In this document: in pieces, positions 21,477-28,976 of the stretch
Layout of the letters: the number at the start of each line of letters is the position of its first letter
How positions within the stretch are numbered: position 1 is the stretch's first letter
DNA from: Paenibacillus physcomitrellae
Lineage (GTDB): Bacteria > Bacillota > Bacilli > Paenibacillales > Paenibacillaceae
Length of the DNA stretch: 62,710 bases
Direction: 5' to 3'
Assembly (NCBI RefSeq): GCF_002240225.1
Contig: NZ_CP022584.1
Location: forward strand, 3,020,001-3,082,710
Translations under genes and position numbers: made by a program
The notes under the pieces: model-generated
The model's input: the letters and a program-made list of their open reading frames with translations, nothing else
The model's database searches: none
Told to the model about the DNA's origin: nothing

Positions 21477-23975
21477 TCAGCTGACCGTCCGGGGACGACC
21501 CATCCGCTGCAGACCTGGAACCTGCAGGGTCGACCATTTCGGCATGTGATGATTCACCTTGGCGATGACGACGGTCATGTCGTCTTCGATTTGATTTTTC
21601 TGATAACGAATCACAGACTCAAGCAGGCAGTCTGCCATTTCCTGCGGATCGTCGCTTTCAATCTCGGTAATTAAACGTTTGATCCACAGCTCTTTGTTGA
21701 TCGCATGCCCCGGAGCATCGTAAATCCCGTCCGTCATCATGATCAAGGTATCGCCTGGATGAAGCTGAAGCGTGACCAGATCAATTTCAATATCCTGAAT
21801 GATGCCGACAGGCAGATTGCTGGCGCTGATCGGGATGACCTCGCTGCCCCGTTTGATGAAGCTTGGGGATGAGCCGATCTTCAGGAAAGTCGTCTTAGCC
21901 GAATATTCATCGATTAGCGCCATATCGACCGTTGCATACACCTCATCCGCAGAACGCAGCATGAGCACCGAATTGACCGATTTAATCGCCAGCGTCTCAT
22001 CCATGCCGGACTGCAGCAGCTGCTCCAAGATGCCCAGCGCCGTGCTGCTCTCCAGCTTGGCCCGCTCCCCGTTGCCCATCCCATCGCTGAGTGCTACCGC
22101 AAATTTGCCGTTGCCAAGCTCAACTGCGCTGAAGCTGTCTCCGGACAGGAGGTCGCCGCCTTTAGCCGTCCCGGCTACGCCCGTCACAATCTCATAAGTT
22201 TTGGCCGAACCAAATGTTACCGTCCGGATGCCTTCCTTCAGGCCGGCCGTTTCATTCACCACCGTAATCTGTTCGCCCAAAATATCCGACAGCAGCGGGG
22301 CGATCAGCTTCCGGCACTCATCATAACCTTTGGTGAAATTATGCATCATTTCAATTTCTACCTGTCCGTGGTCTAGCGAGATAATATCGACGCCATGTAT
22401 GGACAAGCCCATTTGCTCCAGAGCGCCGCGGATCTGCTCCTCCTGCAGCGACATTTCCTGACCTTCCCTTTTAATCTCCTTGGCCAGATCCTCCATTACT
22501 TGAGAAACGCCGGACAACTGCTCGGCCACAAGCTGGCGGCTGTCGTAAATTTGGCGTTTCCAGTGCATATCATGCTGATACAGATCATACTCATGTTTCA
22601 TAGCGGCGAGCACGGAATCGGTTTTGCAGCAGATTTTGTTCCAGCTGGCCGGCAGATCCTCCTTGCGGAGCTCCGGATTCTCTTCGATGGATGACATCAT
22701 CTCCGTCATATATTTATAAGTCTGATAGAACTTCCCGTCCCAGCATTGATTCTTGCGGAAGCAGGTCGCGCACACCCCTTCGGTGGCTGCATTCATGAAA
22801 TGATCCAGCTCCTGTGTGCGCTTGGAAATCTCCGAGGCGCCGGCCACTTGGCCGAAGCTGCGCGACAGCTGCTTGAATACCTGAGAGAACTGGGTGACGC
22901 GTTCCGCAGTAATATCCCGGATCCTTTTTGCATATTCATGTTGTGACTGGCTGTGATCCTGCGTTCCCGGAACATATTTGGCTATCATCGCCGTAACCGC
23001 CTTAGGGGTGAGCAGGAACAGCGCAACAGCCACGCACGTTTCCCAAGTGGAGGCCATGACATCACCCGGCCCTGATAAATAGATGGATAATATCGATGAA
23101 CCAAGCAGCATGCCGAACCCGACCGCCCACTTTCGCCCTTCCTTCAGCATGCCCGCCAGCATCCCTGAGAAAGCGAGCAGACTCATCTGATAGATGGCCG
23201 ACATATCGGCCAGGCTGAGGATCAGCCCCGTCACGACGCCCACGGAAGCGCCGAGCGGGGCTCCCCCCACTAAAGCGAACAACAGAATCAGATACCTGGA
23301 TAAAATATGTTCCACCGAAAGCCCGTACACCTTCCAGCCCACGGCCCCTGTCATTACGGAAGCCAGCAGAATGATCAGACATAGGATCTCTTCATTCCTG
23401 AGCTGGGTCGTCTTCTTCCGGAAGGTGAACACGGGCAGCGCCTGGATAAATACCAGCGTTAATACAAAGCTGAGCACCGAATCCATGACCACCATCGTCA
23501 GCGCGTACCAGGTAAGTGAAGGCCCGATGACCGCCTCAAACAGATTAACGAAAAAGGCCGCCGTAAACACCATAATCGGCGCATAAGACAGTTCGGAGCG
23601 TTCAAACGTCTCCATGCCTTTCTTCATCAGCAGAATCATGATCATCTCGCACAGAACCGTCGGCAGATGAGGCTGAACCGCAAACAGCGAACCCAGCAAA
23701 ATCGCACCGAACACCGGAATCACCAAATCCCTCCGCATGAACGCAATGACCGCAAAAAACGCGGCAGCAAAAGGACTAAGCTCATTCAATATGGTTGCCT
23801 TGCCGAGAAGGAATCCAACCAGGGTCAGCAGCATGCCCCATTTGTTGGCCGTAACGAACCGAATGAACCGGACTGCTGCAGGCCATTCTTTCCACTTGCC
23901 AGCAAACCCATTCTTCTCCCCTTGCTCCTTACTTCTCTTCATTCCCGGAAACGCAATCACATTTCGCTTCTCCAT
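21477..23975 (-). CDS. spoIIE: Stage II sporulation protein E
   Basis: Polytopic PP2C phosphatase at the polar septum; it dephosphorylates SpoIIAA and so releases sigma-F in the forespore. The 832 residues have about ten membrane segments between residues 45 and 340 and a central regulatory region with a cysteine cluster (ATEGVCATCFRKNQCWDG). The C-terminal PP2C domain shows GDSFSAVELGNGKFAVALSDGMGNGERA and MMTDGIYDAPG, with metal-binding aspartates. The ATG at 23975 follows AGGTGG by 8 nt. It has a Spo0A-type promoter. Confidence 0.97.
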   Translation of the reverse strand: MEKRNVIAFPGMKRSKEQGEKNGFAGKWKEWPAAVRFIRFVTANKWGMLLTLVGFLLGKATILNELSPFAAAFFAVIAFMRRDLVIPVFGAILLGSLFAVQPHLPTVLCEMIMILLMKKGMETFERSELSYAPIMVFTAAFFVNLFEAVIGPSLTWYALTMVVMDSVLSFVLTLVFIQALPVFTFRKKTTQLRNEEILCLIILLASVMTGAVGWKVYGLSVEHILSRYLILLFALVGGAPLGASVGVVTGLILSLADMSAIYQMSLLAFSGMLAGMLKEGRKWAVGFGMLLGSSILSIYLSGPGDVMASTWETCVAVALFLLTPKAVTAMIAKYVPGTQDHSQSQHEYAKRIRDITAERVTQFSQVFKQLSRSFGQVAGASEISKRTQELDHFMNAATEGVCATCFRKNQCWDGKFYQTYKYMTEMMSSIEENPELRKEDLPASWNKICCKTDSVLAAMKHEYDLYQHDMHWKRQIYDSRQLVAEQLSGVSQVMEDLAKEIKREGQEMSLQEEQIRGALEQMGLSIHGVDIISLDHGQVEIEMMHNFTKGYDECRKLIAPLLSDILGEQITVVNETAGLKEGIRTVTFGSAKTYEIVTGVAGTAKGGDLLSGDSFSAVELGNGKFAVALSDGMGNGERAKLESSTALGILEQLLQSGMDETLAIKSVNSVLMLRSADEVYATVDMALIDEYSAKTTFLKIGSSPSFIKRGSEVIPISASNLPVGIIQDIEIDLVTLQLHPGDTLIMMTDGIYDAPGHAINKELWIKRLITEIESDDPQEMADCLLESVIRYQKNQIEDDMTVVIAKVNHHMPKWSTLQVPGLQRMGRPRTVS

Positions 23976-24012
23976 TAACCGCACCACCTGTTCTCAAGTT
24001 TGGGTATGTCCC

Positions 24013-24045
24013 ATTATAGGTGGCGGTTTACGGAAAGTTTGTCAA
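24013..24045 (-). promoter_or_regulatory. spoIIE promoter, sigma-A boxes with 21-bp spacer (Spo0A-dependent type)
   Basis: The minus strand reads TTGACA, 21 bases, TATAAT, two perfect boxes spaced 4 bp too far apart for normal sigma-A use. The same wide spacing is known at the B. subtilis spoIIE and spoIIG promoters, which need Spo0A-P. A 0A-like element TTTGTCGTAA (complement of 24071-24080) lies upstream, and the -35 is itself inside GTTTGACAAAC. The rest of the 400-base gap to yabR holds two terminators and nothing else I can name. Confidence 0.75.
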
Positions 24046-24263
24046 ACAAGGGAGACCGCTCCAAAGAAATTTACGACAAATTGAGAGACGCCTGCGTATT
24101 TTCGCAACCCCCTGCTGCTGTTGGGAAAAGAACGCCTCAGGCGGTTTTATGTTCGCCTTTTCAAAGACCGATTCTGCCGCGGGTTGTCCCCTTTTGGCTA
24201 GCGATTCGCCCTGAGATTCACGGAAATGCGTAGTAAACTGTCGGTAATTTATCCCGGGCACGA

Positions 24264-24291
24264 CAAAAAGCCCCGCAATTGCGGAGCTTTG
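24264..24291 (-). terminator. Second (insulating) intrinsic terminator upstream of spoIIE
   Basis: Minus-strand near-palindrome AGCTCCGCAATTGCGGGGCT followed by T5. With the next terminator it forms a tandem pair between yabR and the spoIIE promoter. Confidence 0.7.
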
Positions 24292-24320
24292 TAACCTTCC
24301 TAACCTTTGTAACCATGCAC

Positions 24321-24364
24321 AAAAAAACCGCAGTGCGCAAATCTCATTTGTGCCTACGGTTTTG
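24321..24364 (-). terminator. Intrinsic terminator of yabR
   Basis: Minus-strand hairpin with ACCG, GCACAAAT / ATTTGCGC and CGGT arms and T7, 16 bases beyond the yabR stop. Confidence 0.85.
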
Positions 24365-24379
24365 ATTATATATAGACAA

Positions 24380-24871
24380 CTACATGCGTTTCGCGCCGCG
24401 TCCACCACGTTTGCCTTCAGTGTTCTTCTTCAGCGACGAAATGCGCTCTTCACTATCCTTCAGGAAGCGTGACACCTTATCTTCAAATGAAGTCTTGCCG
24501 GCTGGAGGCTTAAAAGAACGTCCGCCACGATCACGGTTATAACCACCACCGCCGCCGCTGCCACCGAAGTCTCCGTCCCGGCTTTGACGATCCGGTCTAG
24601 GTGCGCGAGGAGGTCTTGGCGTGGATTCAACCGGCTTATCAACGGCCTGCTTAATCGACAATCCGATCTTGCCGTCCTTATCAACATTGATTACTTTGAC
24701 GGTCACAACGTCGTTAAGCTTCAGGTGGTCGTTGACATCTTTAACATAATTGTCGGCGATTTCCGAGATGTGAACGAGACCCGTGACACCTCCTGACAGA
24801 TCCACAAATGCTCCAAAATGCGTGATGCCTGTCACTTTACCCTCTAACTTGGTGCCCACTTCAATTGCCAT
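24380..24871 (-). CDS. yabR: S1-domain RNA-binding protein (YabR)
   Basis: The 163 residues start with one S1 RNA-binding domain (residues 1-75: GKVTGITHFGAFVDLSGGVTGLVHISEIA, VKVINVDKDGKIGLSIKQ). A low-complexity Pro/Arg/Gly tail with RGG-like and poly-Gly runs follows, then a short basic C-terminus. Its precise function is not known; general roles in translation or RNA handling are likely. The ATG at 24871 is 13 nt from GGGAGG, and no nearer start codon exists in frame. It stands between divIC and spoIIE as in B. subtilis. Confidence 0.9.
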   Translation of the reverse strand: MAIEVGTKLEGKVTGITHFGAFVDLSGGVTGLVHISEIADNYVKDVNDHLKLNDVVTVKVINVDKDGKIGLSIKQAVDKPVESTPRPPRAPRPDRQSRDGDFGGSGGGGGYNRDRGGRSFKPPAGKTSFEDKVSRFLKDSEERISSLKKNTEGKRGGRGAKRM

Positions 24872-25027
24872 AAAATAAAATGATCCTCCCTTAAAAATAT
24901 ACAGCAAGACCTTAGGTCCTTTGCTGCGGTGATTTGATTATACCGAATGACACATAACAGGTCAACCAGTCGGAAGCCTGTTATAGCAAGGAAAGTCCCG
25001 GTTTGGGTCTCCTAATCTATATTATGT

Positions 25028-25363
25028 TCAATTGCTGTCTGTTGACTTTCGAATCGGCGTTTCTCCCGGCTTGTACAAGCCGTATTTTTTTCGGGCAAGC
25101 TGTCCGATATATTCAGGATCATTTAGACGATTTATTTCATACTTAAGCTGGTTCAAACTTTCTTGGGTAGCCTGCTCTTTCGTGCGAACCTGTGCAAGCT
25201 GCTTGGATTTCTCATGAAGTTCAGATGTCTGGGAATAGAACACATAACCTGCCCAGCCTACAAAAAGAATGACAAAACAAAGCCACAACCTGAGCCTTCT
25301 CTTGGCACCCGGGTTGTTGTTTGCTTTTCGTTCCCGTTGACTTGCAGCAGCTGCAGCACTCAT
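25028..25363 (-). CDS. divIC: Cell division protein DivIC
   Basis: Bitopic septum protein that forms a complex with FtsL and DivIB. The 111 residues have a basic cytosolic N-terminus, one membrane segment (about 25-44, LWLCFVILFVGWAGYVFY), then a coiled coil and the FtsB/DivIC end motif YIGQLARKKYGLYKPGETP. The ATG at 25363 follows AGGGGG. It is 29 nt downstream of yabQ. Confidence 0.93.
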   Translation of the reverse strand: MSAAAAASQRERKANNNPGAKRRLRLWLCFVILFVGWAGYVFYSQTSELHEKSKQLAQVRTKEQATQESLNQLKYEINRLNDPEYIGQLARKKYGLYKPGETPIRKSTDSN

Positions 25364-25392
25364 GCGAATCCCCCTGTCTTTCGTCTTGTCCG

Positions 25393-25959
25393 TTATGGCT
25401 TCCTGGACCACCTGTTTCGAACAGCTTCAGCCTTATGAATCACCCATTGCCAAGCTTCGGGCAGCTTCAGCCTCCGACCGAGCGGTAGAAAGATAAACTT
25501 CAGCAGCTTCCATAACGGGTGCAGCATCCGAAGCATAAACAGGAGCATCACCCACAGGAATCCCAGCAGAAGTTTGGCAGCTTTAAAGATAAGCTTGAGC
25601 GGCGCGATAATTAATATTTGAACCAGACGCACACCGGCCAGCCACACCTTGTCCACTACCTTCAATAACATTACCACAAAACGTTCAGTTGGAATACTTA
25701 GGAACAAAAAATAGATCAAAACTCCCAGAAACAGACCTAAAAATACATAAAATCTGAGCTCCCCGTGATTGCTGTGATACAACGTGCGAAACACATACAA
25801 CGCTGCCCAGACCCAGTAAATCAGATCCAGTCCATGGATGCTCCATCTCGGAAACCGGTACCTGGTTTCGATGATCCGTACGCCGTCAAACACAACGCCC
25901 AGCACACAGCCCGAAATGAGCATCCACAGCAGCGTCATCCACTGCATTTCCAGATTCAT
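25393..25959 (-). CDS. yabQ: Spore cortex biosynthesis protein YabQ
   Basis: Mother-cell membrane protein needed for cortex formation in B. subtilis. The 188 residues have about five hydrophobic segments (starting LLWMLISGCVLGVVFDG and LDLIYWVWAALYVF) and a basic C-terminus. The ATG overlaps the yabP stop by 4 nt. The yabP-yabQ-divIC order is conserved. Confidence 0.9.
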   Translation of the reverse strand: MNLEMQWMTLLWMLISGCVLGVVFDGVRIIETRYRFPRWSIHGLDLIYWVWAALYVFRTLYHSNHGELRFYVFLGLFLGVLIYFLFLSIPTERFVVMLLKVVDKVWLAGVRLVQILIIAPLKLIFKAAKLLLGFLWVMLLFMLRMLHPLWKLLKFIFLPLGRRLKLPEAWQWVIHKAEAVRNRWSRKP

Positions 25960-26246
25960 CGCAGAAGTTTGCCCAGCAGTCCTTTATTTTTGGGTTGGGA
26001 GCCCGGGTTAAGATACGACAAGGAATTGACGGTTCCTTCAATTGAGACGAATCCCTGTTCCAGATTGAGGTTCTTAATGTGGAGATTAATGCCGCGAATC
26101 GTCAAATGTCCAAGCTCGGTTTGTAATAGAAACTCCTCATTATCGAAGCTTTCGACATTATTAACCCCGGAAATCTCCAGCAGCTTGCGGCTATGTAACC
26201 TGATGTCCTGCACCTTGTTATTATTATTCTTGCCGGTTTCGATCAT
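25956..26246 (-). CDS. yabP: Sporulation protein YabP
   Basis: Small mother-cell sporulation protein, family YabP/YqfC. The 96 residues include the family core HSRKLLEISGVNNVESFDNEEFLL split by short strands, and the end motif VSIEGTVNSLSYLN. A strong AGAAGGAGG precedes the ATG. Expression from sigma-E is known in B. subtilis; I could not identify a convincing sigma-E box here. Confidence 0.9.
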   Translation of the reverse strand: MIETGKNNNNKVQDIRLHSRKLLEISGVNNVESFDNEEFLLQTELGHLTIRGINLHIKNLNLEQGFVSIEGTVNSLSYLNPGSQPKNKGLLGKLLR

Positions 26247-26319
26247 GGCCTGTACCCCTCCTTCTATTGATAAGCTTATGGAGGGCCCACGGCCTTTAGA
26301 ACAATTTGTTCGGTTTGAT

Positions 26320-26357
26320 AAAAAAGAAAAGAAGCATACCGAAAGGGTATGCTTCTT
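26320..26357 (-). terminator. Intrinsic terminator of hup-rqcP
   Basis: Perfect 10-bp stem GAAGCATACC / GGTATGCTTC with a 5-nt loop, followed on the minus strand by a T-rich tract. Confidence 0.92.
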
Positions 26358-26405
26358 TAGCTGATTTTCCGCGGAAAACAGGTTCTCCGCTTATGGTCCG
26401 GCAGG

Positions 26406-26684
26406 TTACCAGTCAAGTCCGCTACTCTTCGCAATCGGCTCTTCCTTCACCACCGTATACATCGTGGCCGCCTCTTCCTTGCGGGTCGTTTCGGCCAGCC
26501 GTTCCACGCGGATCGTCACCAGCTTCTGTCCAAACTGAACCGTAATCTCGTCTCCGACCTTAACCGTGCTGCTCGGCTTGGCTTCGCGCCCGTTAATCAG
26601 GACACGGCCCTGTTCCGAAACGTCTTTGGCAACGGTACGCCGCTTGATCAGACGTGATACTTTCAAGAATTTATCTAAGCGCAT
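26406..26684 (-). CDS. rqcP: S4-domain ribosome quality-control factor RqcP
   Basis: Binds stalled 50S subunits and helps RqcH add C-terminal alanine tails to nascent chains (YabO of B. subtilis). The 92 residues begin with the S4 domain MRLDKFLKVSRLIKRRTVAKD and GRVLINGREAKPSSTVKVGD. A charged tail follows. Its ATG overlaps the hup stop codon as TAATG, implying coupling. Confidence 0.93.
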   Translation of the reverse strand: MRLDKFLKVSRLIKRRTVAKDVSEQGRVLINGREAKPSSTVKVGDEITVQFGQKLVTIRVERLAETTRKEEAATMYTVVKEEPIAKSSGLDW

Positions 26685-26956
26685 TACTTAACAGCTTCTT
26701 TAAGTTTGTTGCCCGCTTTGAAGGCAGGAACGTTTGCTTCAGGAATTTCAATTGTGCCGCCTGTTTGCGGGTTGCGGCCGGTACGTCCGGAACGCTTGCG
26801 TGTTTCGAATGTGCCGAAGCCGATCAGCTGAACTTTGTCGCCGCCGGAAAGAGCATCGGTGATTTCGGTGAGCAGACCGTTGAGTACAACTTCTACGTCA
26901 CGTTTGGTCAAGCCGCTTTTGCCTGAAATATTGTTGATCAGATCTTGTTTGTTCAT
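26684..26956 (-). CDS. hup: DNA-binding protein HU
   Basis: Histone-like nucleoid protein. The 90 residues show MNKQDLINNISGKSGLTKRDVE and GFGTFETRKRSGRTGRNPQTG, the HU arm with its DNA-intercalating proline. The ATG at 26956 follows GGGAGG. B. subtilis hbs lies elsewhere; here HU stands between mazG and rqcP. Confidence 0.97.
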   Translation of the reverse strand: MNKQDLINNISGKSGLTKRDVEVVLNGLLTEITDALSGGDKVQLIGFGTFETRKRSGRTGRNPQTGGTIEIPEANVPAFKAGNKLKEAVK

Positions 26957-27219
26957 GTTTAAAAGCCTCCCAAATTCCAAAAAATAGTTCTTCTTCTCAT
27001 CCGTCCCGCTGCCGGCTTATTAACAAGCCGTCCGACCCCGGGGTTCCCTGTTGAGGTTCCCGCAGTCTTTAGATTTAGAACGGATATAGTTACTAATTCT
27101 TGTTTCCTTATCAAAATCCTGCCGGTTGTCTAAAATATTTTGTCGAGATTCCCGGAAATCAGACGAATAGCCTAGATAATAAGCTCTCTCTAGGCTTCAA
27201 AAATCCCTGTCCGCCTTAT

Positions 27220-27242
27220 AAAAAAAGATCGCTCCGCTATCC
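27220..27242 (-). terminator. Weak terminator candidate after mazG
   Basis: The minus strand reads GATAGC, GGA, GCGATC and then T7. The stem is short with one mismatch. The 290-base gap to hup also holds a perfect inverted repeat AGCCTAGA / TCTAGGCT (27169-27196) of unknown role. Confidence 0.4.
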
Positions 27243-27248
27243 GGAACT

Positions 27249-28739
27249 TCAGGCATGCTCGTGCCCTTTCGCTTCATCCCACAGCTTGTCCATCTCGGCC
27301 AGCGTGCTTTGTGCAGGCGAAAGCCCCTGTTCTCTGAGCTTGGCTTCTACATAATGAAATCGTGAGACGAACTTGCGGTTTGTTCTGGACAGAGCTTCCT
27401 CCGGATCGGCGCCGATGAAACGGGCGGCGTTCACAACAGAGAACAGGACATCCCCCAGCTCCAGCTCGATCTCTGAGGCAGATTGTCCCTGCTGGATGGA
27501 CTGCTTGAGTTCGGCCAGCTCTTCTTCCATCTTGGCCAGTGCCCCGGATGCATCCGGCCAATCGAAGCCGACCTTCGCCGCTTTCTTCTGCAGCTTATAG
27601 GCCTTCATAAGCGCCGGCAGGTCGCGCGGTACGCCGTCCAATGCGGACGCCTCCTCCGGCTTTAGACCCTTACGGCGTTTCTCCTCCGCCTTCATGGCTT
27701 CCCAGTTGCCCAGCGCTTCAGCTGCATCTCCGGCACTCCGGTCGCCAAACACGTGAGGATGGCGGAAGATCAGCTTCTCGTTCAGCGTCCCGATGACATC
27801 ATAGACATTAAACGTGCCCTCTTCTTCTTCCATTTGCGCATGCAGCATGACCTGAAGCAGCAGATCTCCAAGCTCCTCCTGCATATGCTCCGGATCATCC
27901 TCATCGATCGTCTCCAGCACTTCATAGGCCTCTTCGATCAGATTCTTCCTCAAGGAGCTGTGAGTCTGCTCGCGGTCCCAAGGACATCCCCCCGGACTCC
28001 GCAAAATATCAACAATCTCATGCAGCCGCGCAAAGCTCCTGATTTGAAGCCTGTCATCCTCGCTCCGCGGAACGTAGATGAGCGAGAGATTCCCGTAATC
28101 CTCGATGCGGTCAAGCTCGTACAGAGGCACCTTCACAATCTGCTCCTGTCCTTCTACGCCCAGAGCGTGGCCGACTACGACCTCGTAGTCTTCCGGGTAT
28201 AACTCCATCAGGCTGAGCTTCACATCCGAGGCCGTAAACGTATCGTACACTTGGCCGATCAACGTATGCAAATGCGGCTTTAAATCCTGCATCGCCAGCC
28301 CGGCAGCATCCAGCAGCTGGAATCCTTCAATCGGGTCAAACCCCAGCTGCGCGAAGGCTTCGTCCAGGAAGCTTTCCCCGCCTACGATCTCCAGCCCGAT
28401 TCCCTGCTCCGGGCAGCGTTCCTTGAGCAGCTTGACCGTAGCCTCCGCCACCATCGGATGGCCCGGGACCGCATAAGTAATGGCGGCTCCGTCCTTGGAT
28501 GCTGCTTCAATTAGCCGGTCTGCGATTTCCCTGTAAACGGAAGGAAAATCCTCCTTCGCTTCATAAACGCTGTCAAACGAATCAAAGGCAACGCCTGATT
28601 CCGCCAGCCAGTCCAACACCGGATGATCCTTCGTCCGCACGTACAGCTTGTCCGCCTGCTGCAGTTTCTTCAAATTGCCTAAGGTCAGCCGATCGGGATC
28701 CCCTGATCCCAAACCTACGACCGTGATCGTTCCTTTCAT
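27249..28739 (-). CDS. mazG: Tetrapyrrole methylase-like / MazG nucleotide pyrophosphohydrolase (YabN)
   Basis: A 496-residue fusion as in B. subtilis YabN. The N-terminal half is a SAM-dependent tetrapyrrole methylase fold (VVGLGSGDPDRLTLG, VPGHPMVAEATV) of unknown substrate. The C-terminal half is a tandem MazG domain (GGCPWDREQTHSSL, NLIEEAYEVLETI, EELGDLLLQVMLHAQ) that hydrolyses aberrant NTPs. The ATG at 28739 follows GGGGAG by 11 nt; an in-frame GTG 12 nt upstream is too close to that site. Confidence 0.93.
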   Translation of the reverse strand: MKGTITVVGLGSGDPDRLTLGNLKKLQQADKLYVRTKDHPVLDWLAESGVAFDSFDSVYEAKEDFPSVYREIADRLIEAASKDGAAITYAVPGHPMVAEATVKLLKERCPEQGIGLEIVGGESFLDEAFAQLGFDPIEGFQLLDAAGLAMQDLKPHLHTLIGQVYDTFTASDVKLSLMELYPEDYEVVVGHALGVEGQEQIVKVPLYELDRIEDYGNLSLIYVPRSEDDRLQIRSFARLHEIVDILRSPGGCPWDREQTHSSLRKNLIEEAYEVLETIDEDDPEHMQEELGDLLLQVMLHAQMEEEEGTFNVYDVIGTLNEKLIFRHPHVFGDRSAGDAAEALGNWEAMKAEEKRRKGLKPEEASALDGVPRDLPALMKAYKLQKKAAKVGFDWPDASGALAKMEEELAELKQSIQQGQSASEIELELGDVLFSVVNAARFIGADPEEALSRTNRKFVSRFHYVEAKLREQGLSPAQSTLAEMDKLWDEAKGHEHA

Positions 28740-28976
28740 ATTTGCATTCACTCCCCGGCGCTCCCATTGTCATGTGGACACTGATCCAATACGACCACTA
28801 TAACACTTGTACGCGGCCAGCACCAAATTTTGCGGGCTGGCGTTGTGATCGGCCGCCCGGCGCGGTGAAAGCCGGGACGCCGCCGGTGCTGAAGCTGGCG
28901 GCCATAGCCACCGGCAGGCCACTCCCGCGGTGCCCCGGCCATCCGGCGGGCGGGCAGCAGCAGGGCCCGGCAGGTG

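Noticed and set aside
24000..24233. Plus-strand frames of 60-80 codons upstream of spoIIE
   Set aside because: They lie across the spoIIE promoter, lack ribosome binding sites and show no domain; chance frames.
27169..27196. Perfect inverted repeat AGCCTAGA / TCTAGGCT as a terminator of mazG
   Set aside because: No T tract follows on the minus strand; a weaker hairpin with T7 lies closer to the mazG stop.
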